64,000 nucleotides of DNA from Solitalea lacus (GCF_022014595.1 NZ_CP091740.1:1848200-1912199); one strand, 5' to 3'. Counted from the first letter of the stretch, positions 1 to 7,223 are shown. Notes: generated by a model not told the origin, from the letters alone. Made by a program: numbers and translations.

Positions 1-158
1 AACTGGAACATTTTCATCAACGTGGATCTTATAGCGCAGTTGTTTATTTGAGAGGAGTCCTTACAGTTAATAAGGATGGTGCATTGCAGTATTCTTCAAT
101 CAAAGAAAGATCTACTGCTTGTACCATAGAGGATATAAAGAGGGGATTTCGTTACTAA
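1..158 (+). CDS. C-terminal end of an unrecognised protein (partial)
   Basis: An open frame enters from the left edge (first full codon at position 3) and stops with TAA at 156-158, giving about 51 residues that end in RGFRY. The residues look protein-like (for example YLRGVLTVNKDG) but I do not recognise a family. The gene starts outside the window. It is followed after 70 bp by a separate lipoprotein gene. This is the only frame that reaches the edge without a stop and with sensible composition. Confidence is limited by the short length. Confidence 0.4.
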   Translation, partial: LEHFHQRGSYSAVVYLRGVLTVNKDGALQYSSIKERSTACTIEDIKRGFRY

Positions 159-227
159 GTATAGAAAACCAAAGATTTTTAAAGTCTTTGCTTTATTTTT
201 TAATTCGTTATTATATAATCTTATTTT

Positions 228-926
228 ATGTTTAAATTTTACGGATTTCTATTTTTTTGTTTTGTAGTATATGGTTGTCATTCTCAGCCTTTAAAAACAC
301 CGCCTAAAAATGGTACTTTAATTGTGAAATATTATTTTTTTGATACAAAAACTAATAAAGAACAGCAAAATACTTTAATTCCTAATACAAAAGTATTGTA
401 TTATAAAGATTTTATAATTGAACAATATATCCAGACAAAAAATGTAAAAGTAGGCAACTTGGAAACTGTGATTTCTAAAGATTCTTCTTTCTATTTTATT
501 AATACTGTTTCTGGAAAATGCGACAGGTACACAAGTTTTTCAAGTAATGCTACAAAAGCCGAATCTTTAAAGTGGGAAGACAAACTAATTGGATTAGTTG
601 GTTTACAAAAAAGTATGAGTCCATCAACATATGGTATTAATGAGCAAACCGCTTTTGCAGATACTTTAATAGACAATAAATTATATAAATTCTGCATACA
701 TAAAAAACCAACCGACAAAACAATCACTTACTTTGTAAAGAACCAGGTGACAGGCTTACCTATAATGAAATTATTTGATAAAAAATATGGCACATTGGCC
801 AGAGTAGATAGAATTGAGAATGTCTCAGGATCAATGACCTCAGTAAGATTAGAAATTAAACCAGAGAATCTTACAAAAAATGAGATCCAGGTTTTTGATG
901 CATGGGAAAAAAAACAAAAAAATTAA
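228..926 (+). CDS. putative secreted lipoprotein of unknown function
   Basis: The 232-residue product starts with a hydrophobic signal (MFKFYGFLFFCFVVYGC). The cysteine at residue 17 fits a lipobox, so the mature protein is probably a membrane-anchored lipoprotein. The rest is rich in Lys, Asn, Thr and Tyr with alternating beta-type segments and no catalytic motif that I recognise. It loosely resembles the GLPGLI-type secreted proteins of Bacteroidota, but I cannot confirm that. It is a single gene: the upstream ORF ends 70 bp before it and a hairpin terminator follows at 1012-1043. Inference: outer-membrane or periplasmic accessory protein next to a prophage remnant. Confidence 0.7.
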   Translation: MFKFYGFLFFCFVVYGCHSQPLKTPPKNGTLIVKYYFFDTKTNKEQQNTLIPNTKVLYYKDFIIEQYIQTKNVKVGNLETVISKDSSFYFINTVSGKCDRYTSFSSNATKAESLKWEDKLIGLVGLQKSMSPSTYGINEQTAFADTLIDNKLYKFCIHKKPTDKTITYFVKNQVTGLPIMKLFDKKYGTLARVDRIENVSGSMTSVRLEIKPENLTKNEIQVFDAWEKKQKN

Positions 927-1011
927 ACAAAAACAAAGAATACTTATATCCAAATCGATTAACATTTTCAAGGATATTTATAACAACACCTAATATCTTA
1001 TTATTTAATAT

Positions 1012-1043
1012 AAAGGCAGTTTCTGAAGACTGCCTTTATTTTT
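1012..1043 (+). terminator. rho-independent terminator
   Basis: A perfect 9-bp stem AAAGGCAGT / ACTGCCTTT (1012-1020 with 1029-1037) has an 8-nt loop and is followed by ATTTTTT. It lies about 90 bp after the lipoprotein stop codon and closes that transcription unit. Confidence 0.8.
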
Positions 1044-1209
1044 TAGTTGTTTATTATAGTTTAATGGTTGCAGGACTGTTCTGAGACGCTTGTCGCCATG
1101 GATGACGCACATAAAAAATCCCCATCCAATTAAGAATGAGACCACATCTACCTATGAAAACACGGTTGGGAACCAGATTGTAATACGAATATGCTGCTTT
1201 TTTTATTAT

Positions 1210-1241
1210 TAGGAAAATGAAAAGCCCAGCGGGAGCCAGGC
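1210..1241 (-). terminator. terminator of the prophage lysis genes
   Basis: On the minus strand GCCTGGC (1241-1235) can pair with GCTGGGC (1230-1224) around a TCCC loop, with two wobble pairs, followed by TTTTCATTTT. It sits about 35 bp after the stop at 1276 and is well placed to end the minus-strand prophage operon. The rest of 1044-1275 shows nothing else that I can support. Confidence 0.55.
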
Positions 1242-1275
1242 ATTTTCATACAATTAAACCAAACCTAAATGATAA

Positions 1276-1485
1276 TTAAGATTTATTCTTTTTGAGTTTT
1301 AGCCCGAATTTGATCAGTATCCCAAGTGTTACTATTAAGGAGCAAAAACCTATCCAGTTCCCTAAACTTTTCGGAATATTTGCACCAGCAGTAGTATCTG
1401 CCTGTTTACCTTTAAAACTACCTTTCTTCTGAACGTCAGCCTTTGTTTCGCTTTGGTTATTCTGAATGCTGCTTTTTTGCTCCAT
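1276..1485 (-). CDS. C-terminal transmembrane part of a putative phage spanin (frame -1)
   Basis: This 69-residue reading is a polar, Lys/Gln/Ser-rich stretch followed by one transmembrane helix near the C-terminus (NWIGFCSLIVTLGILIKFGL) and a basic tail. Its frame is open upstream of the ATG to about position 1555 on the minus strand, so the ATG at 1485 need not be the true start. It overlaps the lipoprotein ORF 1362-1772 in the -1 frame. Read together (lipoprotein head, linker, C-terminal helix) the two make a classical unimolecular spanin of about 165 residues. On its own it would be a small tail-anchored membrane protein. It is the last gene of the holin-endolysin cassette, the usual place for spanins. 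Confidence 0.55.
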   Translation of the reverse strand: MEQKSSIQNNQSETKADVQKKGSFKGKQADTTAGANIPKSLGNWIGFCSLIVTLGILIKFGLKLKKNKS

Positions 1486-1772
1486 TCTGTTTTCCTTTGA
1501 GTTGGAAAGACGTTCTTTAGTTGATTTTTTAATACCGCTTTTACCTTTCCATCAGCATCTCTAAAGCTTTCAAACTCCTGAACTTCACGTTCATAATTAA
1601 CCTGGTTTTTACTCACACTTGCCGAATCAAAAGAAAAGAAATGGTTTACTTCTTTTCTGGAATACGAACTATCTGAAGTGCTGGTTTGCTTTAACTTTTC
1701 ACGGGAGCCGCAAGACCATATTCCTGAGATCAGGAAAAAGGCTAGTATAGACCATATAGTCAATAATCGCAT
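1362..1772 (-). CDS. lipoprotein part of a putative phage spanin (frame 0)
   Basis: This 136-residue ORF begins with a lipoprotein signal (LISGIWSC, Cys at residue 21), followed by a Ser/Lys-rich linker and a charged helix (REVQEFESFRDADGKVKAV). After about residue 82 the sequence turns into a basic, non-protein-like tail, while the overlapping -1 frame becomes protein-like and ends in a membrane helix. The change-over coincides with the heptamer A-AAA-AAT at 1530-1524, in the right phase for a -1 slip. It starts 12 bp after the endolysin stop. Likely role: outer-membrane half of the lysis spanin. Alternative: a gene broken by one missing base in the A-run. Confidence 0.6.
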   Translation of the reverse strand: MRLLTIWSILAFFLISGIWSCGSREKLKQTSTSDSSYSRKEVNHFFSFDSASVSKNQVNYEREVQEFESFRDADGKVKAVLKNQLKNVFPTQRKTEWSKKAAFRITKAKQRLTFRRKVVLKVNRQILLLVQIFRKV

Positions 1773-1784
1773 AGTATAGACTAA

Positions 1785-2324
1785 TTAATTAAACAATTCC
1801 TTTGACTGCTGATAAGCATCTTTCAGGCGGTTATCATAATTTAACTTCTTAAACAACGGACCGTTATAACCACGTGCGAAAGTTGCCCAGTCTCTTATCT
1901 GTAAGGCTTTGAACATGGCCGGATTTGACTTAATGAAATTAATTGCTCCTTTGACCTGGTTAAATTCAGATTCTTTAAAGGCATCTATCATAGCATCCAC
2001 AATCTGAAAACCAGCCGCCTTATGATTGAAACCCATTACCTGCATCATTCCCCAGGATGTAGAAAGCATGGCCGCTTCTTTATCCAGTTTCCATGCCTCA
2101 TTAAATGCGATCCATTCTTTAGGCTGGTTTTCCACACCGTTAGCAACACGATTTCCTGTGTAACGCTGGAAATGATAAGGTTCAAACTGGATTAAAATTT
2201 TGCCGGTAGAAGCATCAAAGCCTTTACCTGATCCTTCTACCTTTATTACTGCCATTAATGCCGATGGTTCAAGGTGGTTTGATACGGCTAATTCAGCTAT
2301 ATCGTTTAGTTCAATGAGTTTCAT
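1785..2324 (-). CDS. phage endolysin, N-acetylmuramidase family
   Basis: The 179-residue protein matches the N-acetylmuramidase (DUF3380) endolysins that cut the glycan of peptidoglycan. Visible features are the N-terminal helix with the candidate catalytic Glu in LMAVIKVEGSGKGF (residue 31), then FEPYHFQRYTG, then the STSWGMMQVMGFNH segment, and finally WATFARGYNGP, all typical of this family. There is no signal peptide, so export presumably depends on the holin encoded just upstream (gap 1 bp). It belongs to the minus-strand lysis cassette holin - endolysin - spanin. It looks intact, unlike some of its neighbours. Confidence 0.9.
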   Translation of the reverse strand: MKLIELNDIAELAVSNHLEPSALMAVIKVEGSGKGFDASTGKILIQFEPYHFQRYTGNRVANGVENQPKEWIAFNEAWKLDKEAAMLSTSWGMMQVMGFNHKAAGFQIVDAMIDAFKESEFNQVKGAINFIKSNPAMFKALQIRDWATFARGYNGPLFKKLNYDNRLKDAYQQSKELFN

Positions 2325-2325
2325 G

Positions 2326-2574
2326 TTACTTTATTCTACTGCCTATCAAATCATCCAATCGCTCAAATGCTTTGGTGTTTTTCTCGATTACCTCAAGCAT
2401 TTGTGCTCGATCTTCTTCAATGTATTTTTCCATTTTCTCTGAAAGCTTATTTTGTTGCTTCCAAAAAAGGTATGCGACAGCAACCAAAATGATGATGGAA
2501 AAAAGCTGATCACCCAACTTTTCTAAAATGCCAGGCGGTAATACTTCAGCTGCTTGTAGTAAGATGTTGTTCAT
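2326..2574 (-). CDS. putative phage holin
   Basis: The 82-residue protein has one strong transmembrane helix near the N-terminus (LFSIIILVAVAYLFW, about residues 26-40), then a highly charged helical tail (KLSEKMEKYIEEDRAQMLEV), the general form of small BhlA-like holins. It is placed immediately upstream of the endolysin (1 bp gap), as holins usually are. Function is inferred from size, topology and position; I do not recognise a specific family. Confidence 0.6.
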   Translation of the reverse strand: MNNILLQAAEVLPPGILEKLGDQLFSIIILVAVAYLFWKQQNKLSEKMEKYIEEDRAQMLEVIEKNTKAFERLDDLIGSRIK

Positions 2575-2586
2575 TTATGTTATGTG

Positions 2587-2960
2587 TTATACTAGTTTAT
2601 CAATACTGTTTACACTATGATTCTTTTCAAATCGGTTTAAAACCCGATTTAAGGCGTTACCCATTTTAGTGAGAGTGTTTTTAACCAAGTTCTTTCCTAA
2701 TGCACTGCTAATGGTTTCTTTTCGGTTTCCAAACTTGTACCCGTCTTTACGTTTTAGAGTAGCGTTAAAATATCCTTACCCCAAACATTAGCATACATAT
2801 CCCGGCTAATTGCCATTAACTTGTAATTGATATTAATGATTCTCCACCAATGTCCTATTGATTGCGCTTGCTTAATGCTTTGATAATGCATTACCACCTG
2901 TGCAAAAACAAATACTAGCACACTTAAAATGACCGATATGAGGTATGGAGGAATGCCCAT
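2587..2960 (-). pseudogene. phage membrane protein with a frameshift
   Basis: The first frame (2960-2754, 68 residues) begins with one membrane helix (YLISVILSVLVFVFAQVV), continues MHYQSIKQAQ and MYANVWGKDIL, then meets a stop. A -1 shift at about 2766-2770 opens a second frame that runs to TAA at 2587 and continues sensibly: NATLKRKDGYKFGNRKETIS, then SALGKNLVKN and NALNRVLNRFEK. The segment around ETISSALGKN resembles small phage proteins found next to lysis genes. Joined, the product would be about 123 residues and would explain the otherwise empty 2587-2753. No classical slippery heptamer is present here, so a mutational frameshift is the likely cause. Its start overlaps the previous stop (TAATG). 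Confidence 0.6.
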
Positions 2961-3160
2961 TAATTAAACTGAATTGTAGGGTTAGCAATTTCTTCGTCGA
3001 TCTTAGTGCAGTCGATGCCCAATGCTGTTAAACCAATTTTTGCAGCAAGTAAATCCGCTGCTATAAGAATATCATCCGCCACATACGTGATGCCTGAAGT
3101 TGGTGCCGCGCTAATTGAATACACGCTGAAATTTGCCCACCTTATTAAATATCTGTTCAT
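2960..3160 (-). CDS. small phage protein of unknown function
   Basis: The 66-residue product (MNRYLIRWANFSVYSIS...) has no signal peptide and ends in TKIDEEIANPTIQFN. Its stop codon overlaps the next start in the arrangement TAATG, so the two are probably translationally coupled. It lies 10 bp after the LRR-like gene. I do not recognise a family. Its place between a tail/surface-type gene and the lysis genes suggests a late phage gene. Confidence 0.5.
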   Translation of the reverse strand: MNRYLIRWANFSVYSISAAPTSGITYVADDILIAADLLAAKIGLTALGIDCTKIDEEIANPTIQFN

Positions 3161-3170
3161 TTTTTCTTAA

Positions 3171-3761
3171 TTATTTAGTTATCCAAATGTGTCCGTATTG
3201 ATTAACCATTACCCATATCTTTTCTTTCGGAGTTGCAGGGGTTCCATTACTAATACCTTGTACATAGCCTGCTGGCTGTTGGTTGATGCCAGATGGAGTT
3301 TGTGTTGCATCTCCTATTGAAATTACTGATACATTAATATTCATCCCGCGAAAAGGAAGGCTATTGGCGCCAGTCATGGCTGCATTTGTCGATACAAAGT
3401 CATATAGATTGTTGATTAGTGTATCTAATTTATTGGATGGAGTTGTCCCAAAACGCCTTAAAGCAAGCGTTTTAAGTTTCGTTAGCGATGAGAGATAAGC
3501 AGGAAGCACAGGGGTTAGATTTATACCTCCAGGTATTGAAAGTGTATCGAGATTAACCAATGTAGCAAGGTTACCCCATCCAGTAAGTGCATTTGAAAAT
3601 CCATGATCATAAGACTTTAAACTAGGAATAGTGTTTACAACCGTTGGAAACTGAGTATGGTTGGTTGAGTAAATAGTCAATGAGGTTAGATTGACCAATT
3701 GATTAAAGTTTGAAGGCAGGGGCCCTGCTCCAAAATGATTGTCTCCCATTACCAATGACAA
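3171..3761 (-). CDS. leucine-rich-repeat-like prophage protein, 5' end lost
   Basis: The 196-residue reading contains LRR-like units (NFNQLVNLTSLTIYS, WGNLATLVNLDTLSIPGG, YLSSLTKLKTLALRRFG), then a C-terminal part ending in EKIWVMVNQYGHIWITK. The open frame has no ATG near its beginning: the first start is a TTG at 3761, the next ATG is at 3749, and a stop lies at 3780-3782. The protein therefore starts in the middle of a repeat (SLVMGDNHFGAGPLP). I infer that the 5' part was lost at a rearrangement junction near 3755-3770. Similar LRR modules occur in Bacteroidota prophages near tail and lysis genes; the function could be surface binding. Confidence 0.6.
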   Translation of the reverse strand: MSLVMGDNHFGAGPLPSNFNQLVNLTSLTIYSTNHTQFPTVVNTIPSLKSYDHGFSNALTGWGNLATLVNLDTLSIPGGINLTPVLPAYLSSLTKLKTLALRRFGTTPSNKLDTLINNLYDFVSTNAAMTGANSLPFRGMNINVSVISIGDATQTPSGINQQPAGYVQGISNGTPATPKEKIWVMVNQYGHIWITK

Positions 3762-3765
3762 GAAA

Positions 3766-4140
3766 TACTTGACAATCAGCTATCAGTTAGAATATGAGCC
3801 AGTAGGCTTTTGGCATCCTCGAGTTTTCATAGGAGACCTATCAAAAGTACCGACTACAATCGAAAACTTCCCATATAAAAATGACTACGATGTAGATAAT
3901 ATTTGCACTTTTATTAAAAATTGGAAAATCCAATTTCCATTGAACCACTATAAGAAAGGAGATGCTATTTATATTGTTTCCTCACTACAATTAGAAATCA
4001 ACTGGTTCCAAGTGCCTGGACGTGGAGAGATTTTTCCTGAAGATTGTGATAATGAAGACCTTTTTGAAGCCTGGGTAGGAGACGATTTGATAGATCCTCA
4101 AAAAAATCTACATTACATTGCTTATGTTATAAAAAAATAA
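3766..4140 (+). pseudogene. unrecognised protein, N-terminus truncated
   Basis: An open frame on the plus strand ends with TAA at 4138-4140. From about YLTISYQLEYEPVGFW onward it is protein-like, acidic and aromatic-rich, with KVPTTIENFPYKNDY, KNWKIQFPLNH and FQVPGRGEIFPEDCDNEDLF. The frame can start at an ATG at 3739, but the first residues overlap the antisense LRR gene and the protein-like character starts at the same junction, so the original 5' end is probably missing. I do not recognise a family. It may be the tail of an accessory or immunity-type gene carried by the island. Confidence 0.4.
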
Positions 4141-4156
4141 ATTCGAAAAGAATTAG

Positions 4157-4486
4157 ATTTCTCTTATAAAATGTAAAAGCGGACGGCAGATAACCAACTG
4201 GGTGCATCGATACGAAAAAGAAGGGATTGAAGGATTGAAAGATCGAAAAGGACGAGGTAGGCGCAGTGCCCTATCGGAAGATCAACTAAAGAGAATTAAG
4301 TCATTAGTCCTCTTGGAAAGCCCCAACCAGCACGGATTATCATTGGAAAAATGGACCGGCCCCCTTCTGGTGAAATGGATCAAAAATGAATATGGATTAG
4401 AGTATCAGAAGGCTCAGGTATACAATCTGCTTGAGAAAGTCGGCATTACATTTGAAAAGAAGTGCGGATTGATAAATAAAGTGTAA
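4157..4486 (+). pseudogene. IS630-family transposase fragment (helix-turn-helix region only)
   Basis: The frame 4157-4486 reads KSGRQITNWVHRYEKEGIEG, then LKDRKGRGRRSALSEDQLKR, then WTGPLLVKWIKNEYGLEY and QVYNLLEKVGITFEKK. This is the N-terminal winged helix-turn-helix region of IS630/Tc1-type transposases. The reading begins inside the first helix (a stop precedes at 4154) and ends after about 110 residues, so the whole DDE catalytic domain is missing. It cannot be active. Terminal inverted repeats were not found. It marks an old insertion in the accessory region. Confidence 0.75.
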
Positions 4487-4694
4487 TTAATTTATATACT
4501 TTTCACCAAAAGTGGCGAAGAACCACTTTGCTCCAGATTATCCACAAATAATGATGGTTAAAAAAAACTAGGAAAATTGTTAAGGGTTAGGGTGGTATCT
4601 TTCATGCTTAAAAGTTAAGAAAAATAAAAGCAATATTTTATTTGTTTTAAAAATGTCGAATTTTGCATTATAAATAAGCCATTTATATTTATTT

Positions 4695-4850
4695 ATGAAA
4701 AACCAAGTAATAAATATTCCAGAAAATTCACAAGCAGCTGTTGTTATCAAAGCAATGATGGAACGTAAGAAATATGTCCAAAAATTGGTGAGAGAAGGAA
4801 AGTTTGATGAATTGAAATTAAATGGAATTAAGCTCGGCAAAGCCTTATAG
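4695..4850 (+). CDS. very small ORF, first of an overlapping pair
   Basis: ATG at 4695 to TAG at 4848-4850 encodes 51 residues: MKNQVINIPENSQAAVVIKA, then MMERKKYVQKLVREGKFDEL, then KLNGIKLGKAL. It is a basic, helix-forming peptide that looks like the small antitoxin-like or regulatory ORFs of Bacteroidota islands. It overlaps the next ORF by 29 bp. Upstream, 4487-4694 shows no gene. I do not recognise a family; the support is protein-like composition and the partner arrangement. Confidence 0.4.
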   Translation: MKNQVINIPENSQAAVVIKAMMERKKYVQKLVREGKFDELKLNGIKLGKAL

Positions 4851-4959
4851 TATAGAAGTAGATTCTATCAATTACGACGCGCTCTGTAAACACTTCGACT
4901 TATATATCCAGTCTTTACAATCCTTTGGCATAAATACTCCACAGGAGTATTCGATTTAA
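4822..4959 (+). CDS. very small ORF, second of an overlapping pair
   Basis: ATG at 4822 to TAA at 4957-4959 encodes 45 residues: MELSSAKPYSIEVDSINYDA, then LCKHFDLYIQSLQSFGINTP, then QEYSI. It overlaps the end of the preceding ORF in the +1 frame. It is acidic to neutral, opposite in charge to its partner. Overlapping basic/acidic small ORFs are a common layout for toxin-antitoxin or regulator pairs, but no family is recognised and chance is not excluded. Confidence 0.35.
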   Translation: MELSSAKPYSIEVDSINYDALCKHFDLYIQSLQSFGINTPQEYSI

Positions 4960-5016
4960 AAAGTATGGTGCTAAAAGGGGGGGCATGAAAAGTAAGTATA
5001 ACAGATCATGCATCGA

Positions 5017-5262
5017 TTATTTAAGTTTTGTTAACATTCTCAATGCTACTGCGGCCGTTTGAGTACATTCGTGGCGTGCCAGATTCTGGTTTTTATTATT
5101 TGCCTCACGCAATAATTCACCAGCTTCTTCTGCAACAATTGCAGCTTGATGTACTAAACAATCAGGGAATTGTGGATGCTTTTGTAGAGCATAACTGTAG
5201 TGTCTTAATACATGTTCTAATACACCAACTAGTTCCGTAGGTACTTCAATAGTAGTTTTCAT
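5017..5262 (-). CDS. MazG-like all-alpha small phage/island protein
   Basis: The 81-residue protein is predicted to be all helical. It contains HQAAIVAEEAGELLREANN, in which EE-x(2)-E resembles the metal-binding helix of MazG-like NTP pyrophosphohydrolases, followed by ARHECTQTAAVALRMLTKL. Such short MazG-like proteins are common in phages and islands, where they may trim non-canonical or regulatory nucleotides. It is shorter than a full MazG domain and lacks an obvious second metal helix, so the activity is uncertain. It is alone on the minus strand here. Confidence 0.55.
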   Translation of the reverse strand: MKTTIEVPTELVGVLEHVLRHYSYALQKHPQFPDCLVHQAAIVAEEAGELLREANNKNQNLARHECTQTAAVALRMLTKLK

Positions 5263-5299
5263 ATGCTCTGATTTTAGAAAGAAAATTAAGACATAAAAA

Positions 5300-5599
5300 G
5301 TGCCAAGTTTTTCATTTAGTGTTATTTATGGTTATGTTTTTTTCGAAATATTAATCTATTCTTTTTTGCTTTTAATTGATTCAAATACACCGTACACAAC
5401 ATTGCAAAAAATGATATTGCAATACCCGCAATCCATGTTTGATAAGAATAATTACGGTAAATTGTATGGTAAGCTAGATGGGACTGTTGAGGGAGATCAT
5501 ACCATCTTTACGGGTATTATTTATTCTAATAATATTCAATATTTAGATCAGTTACATGATGCATTTAACAGGACAATTGATGACTTTACTAAAGTGTAG
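5300..5599 (+). CDS. HicB-like fragment or small unknown protein
   Basis: The frame is open from a GTG at 5300, but the first 37 residues are a hydrophobic stretch that may be out of use. An in-frame ATG at 5411 gives a 62-residue protein with NNYGKLYGKLDGTVEGDHTI and LDQLHDAFNRTIDDFTKV. The pattern of two beta strands followed by LxxAFxxxIDDF resembles the N-terminal half of HicB antitoxins. No HicA toxin is visible nearby, and the DNA-binding half of HicB is absent. Probably a remnant or a solitary protein. Confidence 0.35.
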   Translation: MPSFSFSVIYGYVFFEILIYSFLLLIDSNTPYTTLQKMILQYPQSMFDKNNYGKLYGKLDGTVEGDHTIFTGIIYSNNIQYLDQLHDAFNRTIDDFTKV

Positions 5600-5617
5600 A
5601 TTCTTATTATAATAAAA

Positions 5618-5636
5618 GGACACATAAGGGACACAT
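5618..5636. repeat. short direct repeat GGACACAT (possible integrase arm site)
   Basis: GGACACAT occurs at 5618-5625 and again at 5629-5636, 11 bp apart, exactly at the border between the accessory region and the tig promoter. Paired short direct repeats of this type can be integrase arm-binding sites at island ends. No integrase gene is in the window, so this is inference only. Confidence 0.3.
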
Positions 5637-5672
5637 TTTTAATAAAAAAATGGAAAGTTTAAATAAAAAAAC

Positions 5673-5680
5673 TACTTTTG
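5673..5680 (+). promoter_or_regulatory. Bacteroidota -7 promoter element for tig
   Basis: TACTTTTG matches the Bacteroidota -7 consensus TAnnTTTG. Transcription would start a few bases downstream and give a leader of roughly 155 nt before the tig ATG. No riboswitch or other defined structure was recognised in that leader. Confidence 0.55.
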
Positions 5681-5842
5681 CACCTCCAAAAAAGCGGTTG
5701 GATGCGGACGAAAACAAAGGAGCAGTTTCCCCTTCTTTCGCACAGGTATTTAAGCCGCCGCTTAGACGCAGGATTTTTAATTTAAACTAACAGTATTGCT
5801 AAATACTTAACCTTAAGGTCAATAAAATAATTCTTTTTTAAG

Positions 5843-7189
5843 ATGAATATCACCCAAGAAAAAATCAACGACTTAAGCTCAATAGTTACTATCAACATTA
5901 AGCCTGAAGACTATAAAGCTAAAGTAGAAAAAGCTATTAAAGAGCATGGTAAAAAAGTACAAATGCCAGGATTCCGTCCGGGTATGGTACCTGCCGCTCA
6001 TATTAAAAAGCTTTACGGTAAAAGCATTTTGGTTGATGAGATCAATAATTTGCTTTCTGATTCGTTGAACAATTATATTGCTGACAACAAATTGGAGGTT
6101 TTGGGTCAGCCACTTCCAAAGGTTGATCAGGATGCGAAATACAACTGGGATTTTGAAGATTCGTTTGTATTTAGCTATGAATTAGGTTTGGCTCCTGAAT
6201 TTAAAGCTGAATTTTCTTCAAAAGATAAATTTACCAAATACAAAATTACTGCAGACGAAGAAACAATTAAAAGTCGTACCGAAAGCTTACAACGTGCTTA
6301 TGGTAAAATGACTAATCCTGAAGTTTCTTCTGATAACGACAGTTTATATGGTGAGTTTGTGCAGTTGGCTGAAGATGGTTCTGTTTTAGAAGGTGGTATT
6401 GACAATAATGCATCTTTACGTATCGAACTAGTTGAAGATGCTAAAATTAAAAAGTCATTAGTAGGTTTGAAAAAGGATGATGTAGTAAGTTTTGATATAC
6501 AGAAAGCTTACAAAAACAATGCACACCTGATTCATAACTTGTTAAATATTAGTGAGGAAGAAGCTACAGAGTTAAAAGGTAACTTCCAGTTCACGGTTAA
6601 AAACGTAAACCGCTTAGAGCCTGCTGAATTAAATGAGGAATTCTTTAATAAAGTATTCCCTGATGGTAGCGTAACGAATGAAGATGGCTTTAACGCTTAT
6701 GTTTTAGAAGAGATCGAAAAACAAATGGAAACAAATGCTGATCGTAAGTTTTCAAATGATATTTACGAATATGCATTAGCTAATATCAAATTTGAACTTC
6801 CTTCTGATTTCTTAAAACGTTGGTTAAAAGCTACCAATGAGAAGTTATCTGATGCGGAATTGGAGAAAGATTATGATTCATTTGAGAAAAACCTTAAATG
6901 GTCGTTAATTGAAAATAAAGTTCTTCAAGCTAATAACATTGAAATTAAACCTGAAGAAGTTGTTGCTCTTGCTAAAGGACGTATTGCTACTCAATTTGCA
7001 ATGTACAGTCCAACTCCAATTGACGATGCTCAGTTGAACGAGTATGCTCATAACTTCCTTTCAGATCGCGAACGTGCTACTCAAATGTACAATGAGGTTC
7101 GCAGTAACAAAGTTTTCGAATTCTTGAAAAACACAGTTTCAGCTGAAGAGAAATCAATTGACTACAAATCATTCTTAGAATTGAAATAA
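5843..7189 (+). CDS. tig: trigger factor
   Basis: The 448-residue protein is the ribosome-bound chaperone that meets nascent chains at the exit tunnel. The N-terminal ribosome-binding domain carries the signature GFRPGMVP (about residues 43-50). The middle region is poorly conserved relative to the classical FKBP-type prolyl isomerase domain, as is usual in Bacteroidota. The C-terminal helical arms (about residues 270-440) form the substrate cradle. Length is as expected. It is followed by a terminator and then clpP-clpX, the same gene order (tig-clpP-clpX) found in many bacteria. Confidence 0.95.
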   Translation: MNITQEKINDLSSIVTINIKPEDYKAKVEKAIKEHGKKVQMPGFRPGMVPAAHIKKLYGKSILVDEINNLLSDSLNNYIADNKLEVLGQPLPKVDQDAKYNWDFEDSFVFSYELGLAPEFKAEFSSKDKFTKYKITADEETIKSRTESLQRAYGKMTNPEVSSDNDSLYGEFVQLAEDGSVLEGGIDNNASLRIELVEDAKIKKSLVGLKKDDVVSFDIQKAYKNNAHLIHNLLNISEEEATELKGNFQFTVKNVNRLEPAELNEEFFNKVFPDGSVTNEDGFNAYVLEEIEKQMETNADRKFSNDIYEYALANIKFELPSDFLKRWLKATNEKLSDAELEKDYDSFEKNLKWSLIENKVLQANNIEIKPEEVVALAKGRIATQFAMYSPTPIDDAQLNEYAHNFLSDRERATQMYNEVRSNKVFEFLKNTVSAEEKSIDYKSFLELK

Positions 7190-7223
7190 TTCTGCCGAGT
7201 TAGTCATATTGTCATAATATAGG

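Noticed and set aside
902-1084. Plus-strand open frame of 60 codons overlapping the lipoprotein end
   Set aside because: It crosses the terminator hairpin at 1012-1043 and has no protein-like features.
4580-4840. Minus-strand 86-codon frame
   Set aside because: It is AT-driven and lies antisense to the small overlapping ORFs.
5650-5790. 46-codon ORF (MESLNKKTTFAPPKKRLDAD...) before tig
   Set aside because: Its start lies upstream of the -7 element TACTTTTG, so the tig transcript would not include its ATG; composition may be chance.
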